Assembly (NCBI GenBank): GCA_030538425.1
Contig: JAUNTZ010000009.1
Span: 1-64,000 of the forward strand
DNA: 64,000 nt
Direction of reading: 5' to 3'
From: Paracoccus sp. (in: a-proteobacteria)
GTDB taxonomy: Bacteria; Pseudomonadota; Alphaproteobacteria; Rhodobacterales; Rhodobacteraceae
The notes beneath the pieces are model-generated. The model was not told the origin of the DNA and searched no databases. It saw nothing but the letters and a program-made list of their open reading frames with translations. Below, one piece after another: positions 53,637 to 61,387 of this stretch; the first letter of the stretch is position 1; each line of letters opens with the position of its first letter. Both the position numbers and the translations under genes were made by a program.

Positions 53637-55556
53637 TCAGGCGCGCAGGTTCAGGGCCGAGATCCCCATCACCTCAAGCACTTTCGCCTCAATATCCGGG
53701 GCGTTCATGGCCGCCGAGGCATACATCGCGGCGGGGCTGTCATGGTCGATGAACGTGTCGGGCAGCACCATGGCGCGGAACCGCAGGCCCCGGTCGAACA
53801 CGCCCTCATCGGCCAGCAATTGCGCCACATGGCTGGCGAAGCCGCCGATGGCGCCTTCCTCGATGCAGATCAGCGCCTCATGCGTGGCGGCAAGGCGCAG
53901 GATCAACTCGCGGTCCAGGGGCTTGGCGAAACGCGCATCGGCCACGGTCGGGGTGATGCCGCGCGCCGACAGGGCCTCACGCGCGGCCATGACCTCGGCC
54001 AGCCTTGTGCCGAAGGACAGGATCGCCACGCCCGCGCCCTCGGCCACGATGCGACCGCGCCCGATCTCGAGGGGCGTGCCGCGCTCGGGCATCTCAACCC
54101 CGGTGCCTTCGCCGCGTGGAAAGCGGAAGGCAATGGGGCCGTCATCATGGGCGGAGGCGGTGGCGACCATATGGACAAGCTCGGCCTCATCGGCGGCGGC
54201 CATCACCACCATGCCGGGCAAGTTGGCCAGAAAGGCCGTGTCGAACGCGCCCGCATGGGTCGCACCATCCGCGCCGACCAGACCCGCGCGGTCGATGGCA
54301 AAGCGCACCGGCAGGCGTTGAATCGCGACATCATGGACGATCTGATCGTAACCGCGCTGCAAAAAGGTCGAATAGATCGCGCAAAACGGCTTCAGCCCGC
54401 CCGCCGCCAGCCCCGCCGAAAAGGTCACGGCATGTTGTTCGGCAATGCCCACATCGAAACAGCGGCGCGCAAAGCGTTCGGCGAACAGGTTCAGCCCGGT
54501 GCCGTCCGGCATCGCCGCCGTCACCGCCACGATCTTGTCGTCACGGCTTGCCTCATCAATCAGCGCGCGCGCGAAAACCGAGGTATAGCTGGGCGCGTTG
54601 CTTTTCGCCTTGGCCTGCTCGCCGGTCACGACGTTGAACGTGCCGCGCGCATGGCCCCGATCGGGCGCGCCTTCGGCGGGCGCGTAACCCTTGCCCTTTT
54701 TCGTGACCGCATGGATCAGCACCGGCCCGGTGGCCCGCGTCTTGACGGTGCGCAACAGCGCCAAAAGCTGGTCCAGATCATGCCCATCGACCGGCCCGAT
54801 ATAGGAAAAGCCCAGCTGTTCGAACATGGTGCCGCCAATCGCCATGCCCTTGAGCATCTCTTTGGCCCGCCGCGCACCCTCTTGCAGGGGCGGCGGCAGC
54901 AGGCCGACCGCGCCCTTGGCGACCGATTTCAGATCCTGAAACGGGGCCTCGGTGTAAAGCCGGGTGAGATAAGAGGACAGCGCGCCGGTGGGCGGCGCGA
55001 TAGACATCTCATTGTCGTTCAGGATCACGATCAGCCGCTTGCCCAGATGGCCCGCATTGTTCAGCGCCTCAAAGGCCATGCCCGCGCTCATCGCGCCGTC
55101 ACCGATTACCGCGATGGCATCGCCGGGCTCGCCGCCCAACTCGCGCGCCATGGCAAAGCCCAGAGCCGCGCTGATCGAGGTGGAGCTATGCCCCGCGCCG
55201 AACGGATCATAGGCGCTTTCCGACCGCTTGGTGAAGCCGGACAGCCCACCGCCACGGCGCAGCGTGCGGATGCGGTCACGCCTGCCGGTCAGGATCTTGT
55301 GCGGATAGCATTGGTGGCCCACATCCCAGATGATCTTGTCGCGCGGCGTCTCGAACACGGCATGAAGCGCGACGGTCAGTTCCACCACGCCCAGCCCCGC
55401 GCCCAGATGCCCGCCGGTTTCCGACACCGCCGAGATCGTCTCGGCGCGGAGTTCATCGGCCAGTTGCCGCAACTCACGGTCGGTCAGGGATTTGAGGTCC
55501 GAGGGCAGGCTCACCCGGTCAAGAACCGGGGTTTGCGGGCGTGGCTGGTCGGTCAT
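53637..55556 (-). CDS. dxs: 1-deoxy-D-xylulose-5-phosphate synthase
   Basis: 639 aa, standard length. Thiamine diphosphate enzyme making DXP from pyruvate and glyceraldehyde 3-phosphate, the entry to the MEP isoprenoid pathway. Features: [20 protein letters not shown], ThDP motif [16 protein letters not shown] (GDGx25-30N), and the transketolase C-terminal [20 protein letters not shown]. The isoprenoid chain-length enzyme ispA lies just upstream on the same strand (23-bp gap), linking precursor and prenyl chain synthesis, as in other Rhodobacteraceae. Confidence 0.96.
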   Translation of the reverse strand: MTDQPRPQTPVLDRVSLPSDLKSLTDRELRQLADELRAETISAVSETGGHLGAGLGVVELTVALHAVFETPRDKIIWDVGHQCYPHKILTGRRDRIRTLRRGGGLSGFTKRSESAYDPFGAGHSSTSISAALGFAMARELGGEPGDAIAVIGDGAMSAGMAFEALNNAGHLGKRLIVILNDNEMSIAPPTGALSSYLTRLYTEAPFQDLKSVAKGAVGLLPPPLQEGARRAKEMLKGMAIGGTMFEQLGFSYIGPVDGHDLDQLLALLRTVKTRATGPVLIHAVTKKGKGYAPAEGAPDRGHARGTFNVVTGEQAKAKSNAPSYTSVFARALIDEASRDDKIVAVTAAMPDGTGLNLFAERFARRCFDVGIAEQHAVTFSAGLAAGGLKPFCAIYSTFLQRGYDQIVHDVAIQRLPVRFAIDRAGLVGADGATHAGAFDTAFLANLPGMVVMAAADEAELVHMVATASAHDDGPIAFRFPRGEGTGVEMPERGTPLEIGRGRIVAEGAGVAILSFGTRLAEVMAAREALSARGITPTVADARFAKPLDRELILRLAATHEALICIEEGAIGGFASHVAQLLADEGVFDRGLRFRAMVLPDTFIDHDSPAAMYASAAMNAPDIEAKVLEVMGISALNLRA

Positions 55557-55579
55557 GTCACCCCTTTCGGGCGGTTCAT

Positions 55580-56449
55580 CTAGCTGTCACGTTCGATAAC
55601 GAAACGCGCCAGTTCCCGCAAGTTTCCCGCCCGTTCGTCATAATCTGACAGCGCCGCCACGGCCTCATCCACAAGCCGCGCCGCCTCAGCCCGCGCGCCG
55701 TCCAGACCCAGCAGCGACACAAAGGTCGCCTTGCCCGCCGCATCGTCCTTGCCGACCCGCTTGCCGGTGGCCTCTTCGTCGCCGGTCACGTCAAGGATGT
55801 CGTCCGCGATCTGAAAAGCCAGCCCAAGCGCCACCGCATAGCGATGCAGCGCGCCCGGATCATCGCCCGCAATCACCGGGCCGGCGGTGGCGGCGAACTC
55901 GATCAGCGCGCCGGTCTTGTTGCCCTGAATGCGGATGATCTCATCCAGTCCAAGCGGGGCGATGGCAGTTTCCGCCGCAATATCAAGCGCCTGACCCCAG
56001 ACCATGCCGCGCGCGCCCGCCGCATGGGCCAGCCCGCGCACAAGCGCCAGCCGCGCCGTCTCAGAGCCGATCTGAGGCGCGGTCAGCAGCTCAAATGCCA
56101 GCGTTTGCAGCGCGTCACCGGCCAAAATGGCGGTCGCCTCGCCCCATTTGACATGCACCGTCGGCAGGCCCCGGCGCAGGTCGTCATCATCCATCGCGGG
56201 CAGGTCGTCATGGACAAGGCTATAGGCGTGCAGCGCCTCAATCGCCGCCGCCACGGGCAGCGCCTGCGCCTGCGTCACGCCATGCAGCCGCGCCGATTCC
56301 AGCACAAGCGCGGCGCGCAGCCGCTTGCCGCCCGCGCAGGCATAGCGCATCGCATCGGCCAGATCGCCGGGGGCGAGGCCGTTGAGCGCCTCATCCAACG
56401 CGCCCTGCACGGCCTGCGCCGTGTCGCGCAGCATGGTGGCGACGGCCAA
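55580..56449 (-). CDS. ispA: Farnesyl diphosphate synthase (polyprenyl synthetase)
   Basis: 289 aa. First Asp-rich motif [20 protein letters not shown] and second [20 protein letters not shown] bind Mg-diphosphate substrates. The [17 protein letters not shown] segment is the family lysine/arginine region. It condenses IPP with DMAPP/GPP to give FPP for ubiquinone and hopanoid or carotenoid synthesis. It sits between xseB (3-bp gap) and dxs in a four-gene minus-strand operon. Confidence 0.95.
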   Translation of the reverse strand: MAVATMLRDTAQAVQGALDEALNGLAPGDLADAMRYACAGGKRLRAALVLESARLHGVTQAQALPVAAAIEALHAYSLVHDDLPAMDDDDLRRGLPTVHVKWGEATAILAGDALQTLAFELLTAPQIGSETARLALVRGLAHAAGARGMVWGQALDIAAETAIAPLGLDEIIRIQGNKTGALIEFAATAGPVIAGDDPGALHRYAVALGLAFQIADDILDVTGDEEATGKRVGKDDAAGKATFVSLLGLDGARAEAARLVDEAVAALSDYDERAGNLRELARFVIERDS

Positions 56450-56452
56450 GGC

Positions 56453-56686
56453 TTACAGCCCTTCGGCGGGCGTGGTGCCGGTGGGCTGACCCGCAGCCAA
56501 AGTGATCTTCTCAACCCGTTCCTCGGCCGCCTTCAGCCGCGCCTCACAATGCGCGCGCAGCGCCGCGCCGCGTTCATAGAGCGCGATGGATTCGTCCAGC
56601 GTGGCCTCGCCGCGTTCCAGCTTGGAGACGACTGCTTCCAATTCCTTCATCGCGTCCTCAAAGGACATCTCTTTGATTTCGCTCAT
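56453..56686 (-). CDS. xseB: Exodeoxyribonuclease VII small subunit
   Basis: 77 aa, typical length. The XseB core SFEDAMKELEAVVSKLERGE and ATLDESIALYERGAALRAHC is a helical hairpin that packs on XseA. The complex degrades single-stranded DNA. xseA is not in the window. It overlaps the HDAC-like gene as ATGA, and ispA follows, an operon order shared by many Proteobacteria. Confidence 0.94.
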   Translation of the reverse strand: MSEIKEMSFEDAMKELEAVVSKLERGEATLDESIALYERGAALRAHCEARLKAAEERVEKITLAAGQPTGTTPAEGL

Positions 56687-57600
56687 CCATCCATCCTCAT
56701 CAGCGATTCGACATGCGCCCGCACCGAGCGGCCAAGCGCATCAAGGTCATAACCGCCTTCAAGGCAGGATACCACCGGCGCGCGGCAATCCCGCGCCACC
56801 GCGCAGATCGCGTCGGTCAGCGCCGCGAAATCCGCGTCCTCCCAGTCCAGCGAGGCCAGCGGGTCGTCGCGATGCGCATCAAAGCCAGCCGAGATCAGCA
56901 CCAGTTCGGGCCGGAACTCCGCCACGCGGGCCAAGGCCAGATCCCACTCAGCGCGGGCAAGCGCCCCGTCCGATCCCGGCGGCAAGGGCAGGTTCATAAC
57001 ATTGTCATGCGCGCCCGTCTCATGCGCGGCGCCGCTACCCGGCCAAAGCGGTGACTGGTGCGAGGAAACGAACAGCGCCCTCGCCTCATCCCAAAGCAGC
57101 GCCTGCGTGCCATTGCCGTGATGCACGTCGAAATCCAGCACCGCGACGCGCGACAGCCCGCGACCGTCAAGCGCATGTTTCGCGGCAATCGCGACAGTGC
57201 CGAAAAGGCAAAACCCCATCGGCACCTCGGCCTCGGCATGGTGGCCGGGCGGGCGCATGGCGACAAAGGCGGTCCTGCTCGCCCCGTCCAGCACCGCATC
57301 CACCGCCGCAATCGCGCCACCGACCGCGCGGCGCGCGGCGCTCTCAGACCCCGGCGACAGATGCGTGTCGGCATCCAGCATCGCGTGACCCTGCGCGGGC
57401 GTCTGCGCGGAAATGCGCGCCAGATAGCGGGCCGGATGACAGCGCAGCAGATCGGCGTCGCGGCACAAGGGCGCGTCGCGCCAGTCCAAGGCCAGCCCGA
57501 CAAGCGCGCGGATCACGGCATGATAGCGGGCCACCTGTTCGGGGTGGCCACCGGGTGTTTCATGCCGCGCGGCATCGTCATGTGAGAACAGCAAGGTCAT
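56683..57600 (-). CDS. Histone deacetylase-family (arginase/deacetylase fold) protein
   Basis: 305 aa zinc amidohydrolase. Motifs: FVAMRPPGHHAEAEVPMGFC (charge-relay histidines), LDFDVHHGNGTQALLWDEA (Asp and His zinc ligands), and LVLISAGFDAHRDDPLASLD (third ligand Asp). Bacterial members act on acetylated polyamines, acetoin-related or other N-acetyl compounds. Here it is the first gene of the xseB-ispA-dxs operon. With the polyamine genes 30 kb away in the window, a polyamine deacetylase is possible but unproven. Confidence 0.92.
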   Translation of the reverse strand: MTLLFSHDDAARHETPGGHPEQVARYHAVIRALVGLALDWRDAPLCRDADLLRCHPARYLARISAQTPAQGHAMLDADTHLSPGSESAARRAVGGAIAAVDAVLDGASRTAFVAMRPPGHHAEAEVPMGFCLFGTVAIAAKHALDGRGLSRVAVLDFDVHHGNGTQALLWDEARALFVSSHQSPLWPGSGAAHETGAHDNVMNLPLPPGSDGALARAEWDLALARVAEFRPELVLISAGFDAHRDDPLASLDWEDADFAALTDAICAVARDCRAPVVSCLEGGYDLDALGRSVRAHVESLMRMDG

Positions 57601-57708
57601 GCGCTCAGGTTACGCGCCCCGCCCCGGCCCGGCAAGCCGCCAGAAAACACATTGCGCGGGCGCAGAGCATGGTTAATCATCGGGGCAACTGAGGGGGGAG
57701 AGGCCAGA

Positions 57709-59982
57709 ATGAGCGACCAGAAACACCGCGCCGCACGGATCACCGATGAAGAGGCGCTCAGCTATCATATGGAGCCCGCGCCCGGTAAATATGACGTCGT
57801 GCCCTCCACCCCCATGGCCACCCAGCGCGACCTTTCGCTGGCCTATTCCCCCGGCGTCGCGGTCCCGGTTGAGGCCATCGCGGCGCGGCCTGAGACCGCC
57901 TATGACTACACCACCAAGGGCAATATGGTCGCCGTGATCTCGAACGGGACGGCGATTCTGGGGCTGGGGAACCTTGGCGCGCTTGCCTCCAAGCCGGTGA
58001 TGGAGGGCAAGGCGGTGCTGTTCAAACGCTTTGCCGATGTGAACGCGATTGATATCGAACTGGACACCGAAGACCCCGATGAGATCATCAACGCGGTGCG
58101 GCTGATGGGGCCGACCTTCGGCGGCATCAACCTTGAGGACATCAAGGCGCCCGAGTGCTTCATCATCGAATCCCGCCTGAAAGAGCTGATGGACATCCCC
58201 GTCTTTCACGACGACCAGCACGGCACGGCGGTGATCTGCGCGGCGGGGCTGATTAACGCGTTGGAACTCTCGGGCAAGCGGATCGAGGATTGCCGGGTCG
58301 TGCTGAACGGCGCAGGTGCGGCTGGCATCGCCTGTCTCGAACTCATCAAGGCAATGGGCGCGCGGTCTGAGAACTGCATCATGTGCGACACCAAGGGCGT
58401 GATCTATCAGGGCCGCACCGAGGGCATGAACCAGTGGAAATCCGCCCATGCCATCGTGACCGAGGCCCGCAGCCTTGAGGACGCGATGCGCGGCGCGGAT
58501 GTGTTCCTTGGCGTCTCGGCCAAGGGGGCGGTCACGCCGGAAATGGTCGAGAGCATGGCCGAAAACCCGGTCATTTTCGCCATGGCGAACCCGGACCCCG
58601 AAATCACCCCCGAAGAGGCCCATGCCGTGCGCCCCGATGCCATCGTGGCCACGGGCCGCAGCGATTATCCCAATCAGGTGAACAATGTTCTGGGCTTTCC
58701 CTATCTGTTCCGGGGCGCCTTGGACATTCACGCCCGTGCCATCAATGATGAGATGAAAATCGCCTGCGCCCGTGCTCTGGCCGAACTCGCGCGCGAGGAT
58801 GTGCCCGATGAGGTCGCGATTGCCTACGGGCGCAAGCTGCAATTCGGGCGCGATTACATCATCCCGACGCCCTTCGATCCGCGCCTGATCCATGTGATCC
58901 CGCCCGCCGTGGCCCGCGCGGGGATGGAGACCGGCGCGGCGCGGCGCCCGATCATCGACATGGAGGCCTATACCCAGTCGCTGAAGGCGCGGATGGACCC
59001 GACCGCCTCGATCCTGCAAGGCATCCATGCCCGCGCGCGGCAGCAGCAGGCGCGGATGATCTTCGCCGAGGGCGATGATCCGCGCGTGTTGCGCGCCGCC
59101 GTCGCGTGGCAGCGCGGCGGGATGGGGCAGGCCCTTGTCGTGGGCCGCGAGGCCGATGTGCGCGAAAAGCTGGAGGCCGCCGGGCTGGGCGATGCGGTGC
59201 GTGAGATCTCGGTGGTGAACGCGGCCAATTCGCGCCATTTGGAGACCTATCACGACTATCTTTATGCGCGCCTGCAACGCCAGGGCGTGGACCGGGAGGA
59301 TGCGCATAAGCTGGCCAATCGCGACCGGCATATCTTTGGCGCGCTGATGTTGGCGCATGGGCATGGCGACGGGCTTGTCACCGGGGCGACGCGCAAGAAT
59401 GCGCATATCCTGTCGCAGCTTGGCCGCGTCTTTGACCTGCGCCCGCAAGATCACGTGGTGGGCATCACCGCTCTTTTGCACAAGGGTCGGGTCGTGCTGA
59501 TGGGCGACACGCTTGTCCATGAATGGCCCGAGGCCGAGGATCTGGCCGATATCGCCACCCGAGGCGCGCAGGTCGCCCGAGGGCTTGGGCTTGAGCCGCG
59601 CGTGGCGTTTCTGTCGTTTTCGAACTTTGGCTATCCGGTCAGCGAACGCGCGGTGAAGATGGCCGATGCGACCAAGGTTCTGGACCGGCGCGGGGTCGAT
59701 TTCGAATATGAGGGCGAAATGACCGTCGATGTCGCGCTGAACCCCCAGCAGGCGGCGAAATACCCGTTCTCACGGCTGACCGGCCCGGCGAATGTTCTGG
59801 TCGTGCCGGCGCGGCATTCGGCCTCGATCTCGGTCAAGCTGATGCAGGAACTGGCGGGTGCAACCGTGGTCGGCCCGATCCTGACCGGGGTGTCGCACCC
59901 GATCCAGATCTGCTCGACCGTCTCAACCGTGAACGACATTCTGAACATGGCCGCCATCGCGGCGGGCGGATTGGGCCGCTAA
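57709..59982 (+). CDS. maeB: NADP-dependent malic enzyme with phosphotransacetylase-like C-terminus
   Basis: 757 aa from the ATG at 57709 (MSDQKHRAARITDEEALSYH), preceded by GGGGGGAGAGG-type ribosome-binding sequence; the ORF start at 57652 is upstream of it. Residues 1-430 are malic enzyme: SLAYSPGVAVPVEAIAARPE, FHDDQHGTAVICAAGLINAL (metal-binding Glu/Asp region) and VVLNGAGAAGIACLELIKAM. Residues about 440-757 are the PTA-like regulatory domain (MIFAEGDDPRVLRAAVAWQR; NVLVVPARHSASISVKLMQE). It makes pyruvate and NADPH from malate; the C-terminal domain mediates acetyl-CoA control in homologues. It converges on the tusA-like gene with a 4-bp overlap. Confidence 0.95.
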   Translation: MSDQKHRAARITDEEALSYHMEPAPGKYDVVPSTPMATQRDLSLAYSPGVAVPVEAIAARPETAYDYTTKGNMVAVISNGTAILGLGNLGALASKPVMEGKAVLFKRFADVNAIDIELDTEDPDEIINAVRLMGPTFGGINLEDIKAPECFIIESRLKELMDIPVFHDDQHGTAVICAAGLINALELSGKRIEDCRVVLNGAGAAGIACLELIKAMGARSENCIMCDTKGVIYQGRTEGMNQWKSAHAIVTEARSLEDAMRGADVFLGVSAKGAVTPEMVESMAENPVIFAMANPDPEITPEEAHAVRPDAIVATGRSDYPNQVNNVLGFPYLFRGALDIHARAINDEMKIACARALAELAREDVPDEVAIAYGRKLQFGRDYIIPTPFDPRLIHVIPPAVARAGMETGAARRPIIDMEAYTQSLKARMDPTASILQGIHARARQQQARMIFAEGDDPRVLRAAVAWQRGGMGQALVVGREADVREKLEAAGLGDAVREISVVNAANSRHLETYHDYLYARLQRQGVDREDAHKLANRDRHIFGALMLAHGHGDGLVTGATRKNAHILSQLGRVFDLRPQDHVVGITALLHKGRVVLMGDTLVHEWPEAEDLADIATRGAQVARGLGLEPRVAFLSFSNFGYPVSERAVKMADATKVLDRRGVDFEYEGEMTVDVALNPQQAAKYPFSRLTGPANVLVVPARHSASISVKLMQELAGATVVGPILTGVSHPIQICSTVSTVNDILNMAAIAAGGLGR

Positions 59983-60227
59983 CCCCGCGCGACCTCATAG
60001 CGGGTCGCGCCATCGGGCAAGGGGGTGGCGCCGCGCATCTGGTGGCCGCCCTCGGCGCAGAAATGCGGCACATCGACCGCCGCCATCGCATCGGTCGCGA
60101 TCAGCGCCACCACCGCGCCCGAAGGCTGCGCCAACAGCACCTTGCGCAGCCGCAGCACCGGCAGCGGGCAAAGCAACCCGCGCGCGTCCACCTCAATCAC
60201 GGGGGCGGAAGGGGCCGCCTCGCTCAT
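59979..60227 (-). CDS. TusA-family sulfurtransferase
   Basis: 82 aa from the ATG at 60227 (MSEAAPSAPVIEVDARGLLC). The CPxP motif LLCPLPVLRLRKVL holds the persulfide-carrying Cys. Such proteins shuttle sulfur for tRNA thiolation or molybdenum cofactor synthesis. Its ATG overlaps the DUF2478 stop (ATGA). Because DUF2478 proteins are linked with molybdenum metabolism, the pair may serve Mo-cofactor sulfur transfer, an inference from context. Confidence 0.9.
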   Translation of the reverse strand: MSEAAPSAPVIEVDARGLLCPLPVLRLRKVLLAQPSGAVVALIATDAMAAVDVPHFCAEGGHQMRGATPLPDGATRYEVARG

Positions 60228-60733
60228 GCGGCGGGCACGGTCTGGGCGGCGGCCTTGCACCAGCTTTCCGCCTCGGCCGCAGTGACGATCTGCGCGAAAT
60301 CACCGGCGAAACCCAGAAAATCGTCGCGCTGCGGCGCGTCAACAAGGGTCAGCACCGGCAGGCCGCGTTCAATCGCGGTGGCGATGACTGACCGCATCCC
60401 GCGCCCGAACGCCTCTTGCTTGCCGAACTTGTTGACGATGACCAGATCGGCGCCGTCAATCGCGGCCACGGTCCGGGCGGCGGCGCTTTCCAACGCGCCC
60501 GGGTCCAGACGGCAGCCGCTCGCATGTTCGCCCAGATCCTGCGAGATCACGATATCGCCACCCGTCGCGCAGCCCAGAACCCGCAGCCGCATATCCTGAC
60601 GCGCCCGCGCCGCACCCCCCTCGACACGCACCGCGCCGCGCACGCAAAGCCCGGCCTGCGCCAGCTTGTCCGCAAGGTCGCGCAGAAAGAAAAGCCCGAC
60701 CTGTTCCCGCCCGGTGTCGATATATGCCAACAT
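60224..60733 (-). CDS. DUF2478 family nucleotide-binding protein
   Basis: 169 aa from the ATG at 60733 (MLAYIDTGREQVGLFFLRDL); the longer ORF to 60814 is unlikely. The DUF2478 features are a start where the P-loop is degenerate (AYIDTGREQVG), SQDLGEHASGCRLDPGALES and DLVIVNKFGKQEAFGRGMRS, which resembles a Walker-B-like FGKxE. Members are found near molybdenum transport genes in alphaproteobacteria. Function unproven. First gene of a two-gene unit with the TusA-like protein. Confidence 0.82.
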   Translation of the reverse strand: MLAYIDTGREQVGLFFLRDLADKLAQAGLCVRGAVRVEGGAARARQDMRLRVLGCATGGDIVISQDLGEHASGCRLDPGALESAAARTVAAIDGADLVIVNKFGKQEAFGRGMRSVIATAIERGLPVLTLVDAPQRDDFLGFAGDFAQIVTAAEAESWCKAAAQTVPAA

Positions 60734-60912
60734 TGGTTTGCCCTTATTCTGATTTGGCTGAGCAACGCGCCCGATCTTATGCCGGTTGCGCGCGGGCGGC
60801 AAGAAATCGCGCAACAGGCGGGGTTGATTGATTTTTGTGAAGACGGTCGGGAACCAAACCCAAGGCGCTGCGTTTCGCTGTCAATGCCATGACGGCACGA
60901 AAGGACTTCAAC

Positions 60913-61227
60913 ATGACGCACGATCCGAACCACAACAACGCGCCCCAGCACCACACCACCAACGTGACCACCTCGGGCGGCGGCCCGAACGTGATGATTA
61001 TCGCCCTGGTGGCGATCGTCGTCCTGGTTCTGGTGTGGTTCATGTTCCTGCGTGGCGATTCGACCCCGGCCACCACGACGACCGACAGCCCGGCCACGAC
61101 CTCGGCTCCGGCGTCCAGCGACAACTCGGTGACCATCGACGTGACGCCTGAGCCGGCCCCGGCGACCACCGCCCCCGCCCCGGCTGCTCCGGCGACCGAG
61201 GCTCCGGCTCCGGCCACCTCGAACTAA
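60913..61227 (+). CDS. Small membrane-anchored protein with Ala/Pro/Thr-rich tail
   Basis: 104 aa from the ATG at 60913 (MTHDPNHNNAPQHHTTNVTT), with AAAGGA 8 nt upstream. A His/Asn/Thr-rich N-terminus is followed by one membrane helix (MIIALVAIVVLVLVWFMFL) and a low-complexity tail of Thr, Ala and Pro (DVTPEPAPATTAPAPAAPAT). No family recognised. The topology suggests a short cytoplasmic part and a flexible periplasmic tail crossing the peptidoglycan layer. It has its own strong terminator, so it is monocistronic. Confidence 0.8.
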   Translation: MTHDPNHNNAPQHHTTNVTTSGGGPNVMIIALVAIVVLVLVWFMFLRGDSTPATTTTDSPATTSAPASSDNSVTIDVTPEPAPATTAPAPAAPATEAPAPATSN

Positions 61228-61260
61228 GAAGCGGGCCTCCTCCCTCCCCGCCTCTCGTCA

Positions 61261-61288
61261 GACCCCGGCCTTGCGCCGGGGTCTTTCA
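61261..61288 (+). terminator. Rho-independent terminator after the small membrane protein gene
   Basis: GACCCCGGC (61261-61269), loop CTTGC, GCCGGGGTC (61275-61283), then TTTCATT. A 9-bp stem with a modest T-run, 34 bp after the stop. Confidence 0.85.
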
Positions 61289-61387
61289 TTATGAGCGGGT
61301 TTCATAATCGTGCTGCAAGACATGAATTTGTCTGTGGCAGGCGGTCCTGCTATCAAGCTGTGTTTGATCCGCCCGAGGAAGCCCGTG

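Noticed and set aside
61290..61387. SAM, SAH or cobalamin riboswitch upstream of metH
   Set aside because: The leader is under 100 nt and lacks the consensus sequences of those riboswitches that I can recall.
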